Shown piece by piece: positions 13,748 through 17,622 of a stretch of DNA of 17,622 nucleotides. Each line of letters opens with the position of its first letter. Position 1 is the first letter of the stretch. The stretch is from an uncultured Muribaculaceae bacterium (GTDB lineage: Bacteria > Bacteroidota > Bacteroidia > Bacteroidales > Muribaculaceae), in the NCBI GenBank assembly GCA_938039795.1, contig CALHWU010000132.1:1-17622 (forward strand). Direction: 5' to 3'. The notes under the pieces were generated by a model that was not told the origin of the DNA, ran no database searches, and was given only the letters and a program-made list of their open reading frames with translations. Position numbers and translations under genes: made by a program.

Positions 13748-16131
13748 AACTCCTTGAAACCCTCAAAACCCCGATAAAACCAGGCCAGCGCAAAGTCATC
13801 AAATGGCTATGGATCGCATTCGTCGCCGTGACGGCCACCATGCTGATATTCTTCTATCTCGTATACAACGGACTGATCGGCTACATGCCTCCGGTGGAAG
13901 AGCTTAAGAATCCTCATGACCGGTTCGCATCGGTCATCTATTCGGCCGACGGACAGGAACTCGGACGGTACTTCCGCAATACCGGCAACCGCGTATACGC
14001 CGATTTCGACGAGATATCACAGAATGTGGTGGACGCCCTCATATCGACCGAGGACGCACGGTTTGAGGATCATTCCGGCATCGACGTCAGAGCACTGGCC
14101 CGCGTGGGCGTAAAGACGCTGCTGCTCGGTCAGCGCAATGCCGGCGGCGGCTCGACCATCACGCAGCAGCTTGCCAAACAGCTTTATTCGCCTGAATCCC
14201 ACGGGCTGATGAGCCGCATGATGCAGAAGCCCATCGAATGGATGATCGCCGTCAAACTCGAGCGATTCTATTCAAAGGAAGAGATCATCAAGATGTATCT
14301 CAACCAGTTTGACTTCCTCTACAACGCCGTAGGAATCAAATCGGCCGCACATGTATATTTCGGCAAGACACCAGAGGAACTGACCGTGGAGGAAGCCGCC
14401 ACGCTTGTCGGAATGGTAAAGAATCCGGCATATTACAACCCGGTCAGACGTCCTGAGCGCACTCTGCAGCGACGCAACGTAGTTCTCGACCAGATGGTCC
14501 GCAACGACAAGCTCACCCAACTGCAGGCCGACTCGCTCAAGGCTCTGCCGCTTAAGCTCGACTTCCACCGTGTTGACCACAAGGAGGGGCTCGCTCCATA
14601 CTTCCGCGAGGAACTGCGCCGGATGCTCCGCGCCCACAAACCCTCGTTAAGCGACTACGCGCAGTGGGACCGCCAGAGCTTCTACGACGATTCCATCGCC
14701 TGGGAGAACAATCCGCTGTACGGATGGATCGACAAGAATCCCAAACCCGACGGTTCGAAATACGACATCTATACCGACGGACTGAAAATCTATACCACCA
14801 TCGACTCGCGCATGCAGAAGTATGCCGAGGATGCTATGGAGGAACATATGAGCAAAAAGCTGCAGCCGGCGTTTTTCCGTGAGAAACGCGGATCGCAGTC
14901 GGCTCCCTACACGACCAACCGCACCGAGGTCAGCCAGCAGCAGATCGACAAGCTGATAGAGCACTCCATGCAGCAGACCGACCGCTACAGACTGATGAAA
15001 AAGTCCGGGGCATCGAAGGATGAGATCGAGAAAGCGTTCAGCACTCCACGCGAGATGAAGGTATTCTCCTATCACGGCACTCTCGACACGATAATGACGC
15101 CTCTCGACTCGATGCTCTACAACAAGCACTTCCTGCGCGCCGGATTCATGGCCATGGAGCCAAAGAACGGGCATGTGAAGGCATACGTGGGCGGTCCGGA
15201 CTTCGAGCATTTCCAGTACGATATGGTTTCGACCGGACGGCGCCAGATCGGTTCGACCGTGAAGCCGTTTCTCTACACCTATGCGATGGAGGAGGGATTC
15301 ACGCCATGCGACCAGTTTCTCAACGAGCAGCCGGTGCTTTACGATGAGAACGGACGCCCCTGGGCGCCGCGCAACTCCGGCAAATCACGCATAGGCGAGA
15401 TGGTCGACCTGCGCTGGGCCCTCACCAACTCCAACAACTGGATCTCGGCGCGCCTGATCAGTCAGCTCTCGCCGGCGTCGCTCGTGCGCACCATGCACAA
15501 TTTCGGCATCACGGCCCATCTTGACCCAGTCATGTCGCTCTGCCTCGGCCCGGCCGACGTATCGGTCAAAGAGATGGTCACCGCCTATTCGGCTTTCGCC
15601 AACCGCGGCATGCGTGTCGACCCCCTTTTCGTCACCGCCATCACTGACGCCAACGGCAACGTGCTCGCCGAATTCTCGCCGCGCCACACGGAGGTCATCT
15701 CCGAGGAAGCCTACTGGCGTATCCTCTCGATGCTGCTCAATGTGGTCGATTCCGGTACGGGCAACCGGATACGCCGGGCGCCTTACAACATCACCGCCCA
15801 GACCGGAGGCAAGACCGGAACGACGAACTCCAACTCCGACGGCTGGTTCATGGCTTTCACGCCCGGACTGGTGGCCGGCACATGGGTCGGAGGCGAGGAG
15901 CGCTACATCCATTTCAACTCCATGGCCCAGGGACAGGGCGCATCGATGGCGCTGCCTATCTACGGCCTGTTCATGAGCAAGGTCTACGCCGATCCGACGC
16001 TCCCCTACAATCAGGACATGCGCTTCGAGTTCCCGGCCGACATCAATCTCTGCGAGAAAGACTATTACGGCGATTACGTCGACGCCGACAACAACGCCGA
16101 GGAGGCCTCGTTCGAAGGAGTCTTCGACTGA
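13744..16131 (+). CDS. class A penicillin-binding protein (PBP1A-type transglycosylase/transpeptidase)
   Basis: This bifunctional enzyme polymerises and cross-links peptidoglycan on the outer face of the inner membrane. A short cytoplasmic N-terminus precedes one transmembrane helix (about 20-43). The GT51 glycosyltransferase domain shows EDARFEDHSG with catalytic E103, GGSTITQQLAKQ (135-146) and the KLERFYSKEEI motif. The transpeptidase domain has S504-x-x-K507 (STVK), S563-N-N565 and K690-T-G692, so both active sites look intact. A variable linker with charged helices lies at about 370-440. The 795 residues and acidic C-terminal tail are ordinary for Bacteroidales. The gene has its own promoter, divergent from fucO, and is followed on this strand by no gene in the window. 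Confidence 0.95.
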   Translation: MKLLETLKTPIKPGQRKVIKWLWIAFVAVTATMLIFFYLVYNGLIGYMPPVEELKNPHDRFASVIYSADGQELGRYFRNTGNRVYADFDEISQNVVDALISTEDARFEDHSGIDVRALARVGVKTLLLGQRNAGGGSTITQQLAKQLYSPESHGLMSRMMQKPIEWMIAVKLERFYSKEEIIKMYLNQFDFLYNAVGIKSAAHVYFGKTPEELTVEEAATLVGMVKNPAYYNPVRRPERTLQRRNVVLDQMVRNDKLTQLQADSLKALPLKLDFHRVDHKEGLAPYFREELRRMLRAHKPSLSDYAQWDRQSFYDDSIAWENNPLYGWIDKNPKPDGSKYDIYTDGLKIYTTIDSRMQKYAEDAMEEHMSKKLQPAFFREKRGSQSAPYTTNRTEVSQQQIDKLIEHSMQQTDRYRLMKKSGASKDEIEKAFSTPREMKVFSYHGTLDTIMTPLDSMLYNKHFLRAGFMAMEPKNGHVKAYVGGPDFEHFQYDMVSTGRRQIGSTVKPFLYTYAMEEGFTPCDQFLNEQPVLYDENGRPWAPRNSGKSRIGEMVDLRWALTNSNNWISARLISQLSPASLVRTMHNFGITAHLDPVMSLCLGPADVSVKEMVTAYSAFANRGMRVDPLFVTAITDANGNVLAEFSPRHTEVISEEAYWRILSMLLNVVDSGTGNRIRRAPYNITAQTGGKTGTTNSNSDGWFMAFTPGLVAGTWVGGEERYIHFNSMAQGQGASMALPIYGLFMSKVYADPTLPYNQDMRFEFPADINLCEKDYYGDYVDADNNAEEASFEGVFD

Positions 16132-16134
16132 GGG

Positions 16135-16490
16135 CCGAACCCGAAGAAGCTGGTCGTCGGGTAGAAGGATGCCCAAGGAGTGGCAGAAGTCGTAGGCGAG
16201 GGAGAGGAATATGCTTTGGCTCAGCTGTCGGTCGGAGACATGGAAACGCTTGCCGCCGGGGAGGGTCACATGGCCGCGCGAGGAGTAATAACCAAGATCA
16301 GAGACGCCGTAACCGGCTCCCACTATCCAGCGGTCCAGCGCGAAATTCACCGTTATTCAGGCTGTGAAACAGAGCCAGTGCAGACGTTTGTTGGGGAATC
16401 GCCTATAGTCAACTCCGCGGCCGACGACTTCATGGTAGCCGATAAACTCATAAGTCAGCGAATCGTGAAACGGACAGGCCATGCTCCTGC
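16135..16490 (-). pseudogene. Decayed minus-strand coding remnant, beta-barrel-like
   Basis: One minus-strand frame reads convincingly as protein in two blocks. A block including TYEFIGYHEVVGRGVDYRRF (about 16395-16455) is followed by an in-frame TGA at 16357-16359. After the stop comes a block including VNFALDRWIVGAGYGVSDLG and, further on, SIFLSLAYDF (about 16190-16350). The alternating hydrophobic pattern and the aromatic ending resemble the last strands of an outer membrane barrel. No start codon or complete domain is present, and the frame runs on into the antisense of the PBP gene. I read it as debris of one or two genes; the family is not recognised. Confidence 0.35.
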
Positions 16491-16499
16491 CGGCTCGGA

Positions 16500-16684
16500 C
16501 TGCAGCCAAAGGCGGCGGAAGTGCCCTTGACCTCAACACCCTCAGAGTAGACCGTCCACGGATCCTTGCCATAACCGTCGCGGAGAGTCTTGAAACCTGA
16601 AGCTGATGCGCCGTCCACCTCCCTGTCGCCGAAGTAGACCGCCCCTGCCACAATTGTATAACGGCCGTGGCCGCATCGGGCATC
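16500..16684 (-). pseudogene. DKNYY-repeat protein fragment
   Basis: In the minus-strand frame directly after the barrel gene's stop, the translation contains VYFGDREVDGASASGFKTL, GYGKDPWTVY and EGVEVKG. These match the alternating pattern of DKNYY-family repeats (xVYYxGxxVxGAxxxxFxxLxxGYxKDxxxVYYxG). About two repeats are legible; the frame then drifts and stops at 16448. There is no proper start codon. DKNYY proteins are abundant in Bacteroidales and have no known function. This is best read as a remnant. Confidence 0.42.
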
Positions 16685-16710
16685 CCGGTCGCATGAATAA
16701 TGGCGACCGG
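16685..16710 (-). terminator. Possible terminator hairpin after the outer membrane barrel gene
   Basis: Perfect eight-base arms CCGGTCGC (16685-16692) and GCGACCGG (16703-16710) with a 10-base AT-rich loop lie immediately after the stop codon at 16712. There is no T tract on the minus strand, so termination would be inefficient or factor-assisted. Confidence 0.4.
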
Positions 16711-16711
16711 A

Positions 16712-17622
16712 TCATTTCAGGATACCGGAAGAGGCTGAGCCGGAGACACTCGGCTCGTTGTCGCGCGACACCTTCCTGCCGAAGCCGAAAGTATAGGTGG
16801 CCGACAGCTGTATCAAGGCATGGCTGCTGCCGCCGTAGACCTGCTGCGTCGTATCATAATACCGGCTGCGCATCCTCTGTCGGTCTCCTCGCCAGTTCCA
16901 GCGGCTCATGTTGATGAAATTGGCCCTGACGTTCCAGTCGGCATTAGCCCAGCCTACAGTCACATACCAGTCGCTTTTGGCATTTGTCCATATTCCGTTG
17001 ATCTTGTTGTCAGATTTTCCTGAGGGCGAGATGTATGTGGCTGCAAAATTCCAGTTGCCGAGATAATAACGGATGCGGGCATACCAGTCGATGTGTGAGC
17101 TGTTGAAATTGTATGGAACTCCGTTATGAGTCAGACTGTGGCTTATCTGTCCGGTCAAGACGAGATTCCGGTTCAGAAACCTCAACGTGCCGCTCAGTCC
17201 GTATCTGGTCGGGCTGTAGCCGCCAAGCGGCTGCTTGATCGTGCGCAGAATCCCTGCAGAGGATGCCTCGTAGTCATAGACATACCTGTCGCCCACTATC
17301 CATGTGGTTACAAAAGCACTCAGGCTGTAGTCATTTGAGGGGAACCACGAATAAAACACGCCAAGATCATAGCTTTTAGAGGGGACAAGGCCGGGATTGC
17401 CGGTATAGCTCAACAGATGATTGGCACTTATGACATTCTCGCTCTTGAAGCTCGGATCGGGAGCCCATGTGCTGTAATGGAAAACCATTGAAACGGAGTG
17501 TTTTTTGCCCGGACTATATTGAAGCGAGAGATCAAACCATGGCGAGGAGGGCCTGTCGGTGATGTCACCGAACTGCAGCCGGTCCCAGTCCCAGCCAAAG
17601 CCGGTCGTGCCATAAACTTGGC
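16712..17622 (-). CDS. TonB-dependent receptor-type outer membrane beta-barrel protein, N-terminus outside window
   Basis: The reading frame is open from the right window edge to a TGA at 16712-16714, about 302 residues. An ATG at 17488 is internal, since the same frame upstream of it continues protein-like to the edge, with residues such as GFGWDWDRLQFGD and PWFDLSLQYSPGKKHSV. The sequence consists of amphipathic strands rich in Tyr and Trp (LVLTGQISHSLTHN, WYARIRYYLGNWNFAATY, ALIQLSATYTFGFGRKV), ending in a short polar tail. This is how the Bacteroidota outer membrane beta-barrel family (TonB-dependent receptor fold) ends. The plug and carboxypeptidase-like domains would lie beyond the edge. 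The substrate is unknown. Confidence 0.85.
   Translation of the reverse strand, partial: QVYGTTGFGWDWDRLQFGDITDRPSSPWFDLSLQYSPGKKHSVSMVFHYSTWAPDPSFKSENVISANHLLSYTGNPGLVPSKSYDLGVFYSWFPSNDYSLSAFVTTWIVGDRYVYDYEASSAGILRTIKQPLGGYSPTRYGLSGTLRFLNRNLVLTGQISHSLTHNGVPYNFNSSHIDWYARIRYYLGNWNFAATYISPSGKSDNKINGIWTNAKSDWYVTVGWANADWNVRANFINMSRWNWRGDRQRMRSRYYDTTQQVYGGSSHALIQLSATYTFGFGRKVSRDNEPSVSGSASSGILK

Noticed and set aside
15385..16134. Minus-strand frame continuing from the barrel-like remnant deep into the PBP gene
   Set aside because: Within the PBP gene the frame is only antisense of a well-conserved coding sequence; only the part outside the PBP gene was kept as a possible remnant.
16180..16530. 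Plus-strand 116-codon frame after the PBP gene
   Set aside because: It starts at GTG and does not read like protein; the opposite strand carries more protein-like fragments over the same bases.
1..17622. CRISPR array, integrase, insertion sequence or toxin-antitoxin pair
   Set aside because: No regularly spaced direct repeats, transposase or recombinase motifs, or small paired genes were found on either strand.

Overview
The window reads as a chromosomal segment of a fairly GC-rich Bacteroidales bacterium, most likely gut-associated and plausibly Muribaculaceae. This rests on promoters of the Bacteroidota type (TTG, about 20 bp, then TAnnTTTG) before several genes, start codons without Shine-Dalgarno sequences, secreted glycoside hydrolases, a TonB-dependent receptor, and protein sequences that look like Bacteroidales orthologues. 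The family-level assignment is inference.

Left part (1-5096, minus strand): a tRNA-Ser(CGA) cut by the window edge; a stand-alone GltD-like iron-sulfur flavoprotein with its own promoter; then a tight four-gene operon nfnA-nfnB-queD-queE. It encodes both subunits of a NADH-dependent ferredoxin:NADP+ oxidoreductase (Nfn, electron-bifurcating type) and two enzymes of 7-deazaguanine (queuosine precursor) synthesis. Divergent from it (5195-7253, plus strand) lies udk-yhhQ-yjjG-like: uridine kinase, a predicted queuosine-precursor transporter, and a HAD nucleotidase-type phosphatase that overlaps yhhQ by four bases.

Middle part (7254-8225) is accessory-looking. It holds a C10 tract, a short exported OmpA-type protein gene that appears frameshifted into a Pro/Glu-rich tail, a cluster of GC-rich inverted repeats, and a Bacteroidota promoter whose -7 box runs into a perfect 44-base palindrome. 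That palindrome would form a hairpin at the very 5' end of the following mRNA. The operon it controls (8226-12236) encodes a secreted GH29 alpha-L-fucosidase, a translationally coupled secreted GH3 glycosidase and a small TSCPD-domain protein. Facing it across a bidirectional terminator is fucO (lactaldehyde reductase), the last step of anaerobic L-fucose breakdown, so this stretch probably serves fucosylated glycan use.

Right part (13487-17622): divergent promoters serve fucO and a class A penicillin-binding protein (PBP1A type), which is preceded by a possible 24-codon leader ORF that overlaps its start as ATGA. After it come about 580 bp of apparent gene debris on the minus strand (a DKNYY-repeat fragment and a beta-barrel-like fragment with frame changes and a stop). 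The window ends inside a TonB-dependent-receptor-type outer membrane beta-barrel gene whose N-terminus lies beyond the edge.

No CRISPR array, integrase or intact insertion sequence was seen. The least explained items are the palindromic 5' leader at 8161-8204, the structured segment before it, the frameshifted gene at 7482, and the decayed region 16132-16711.
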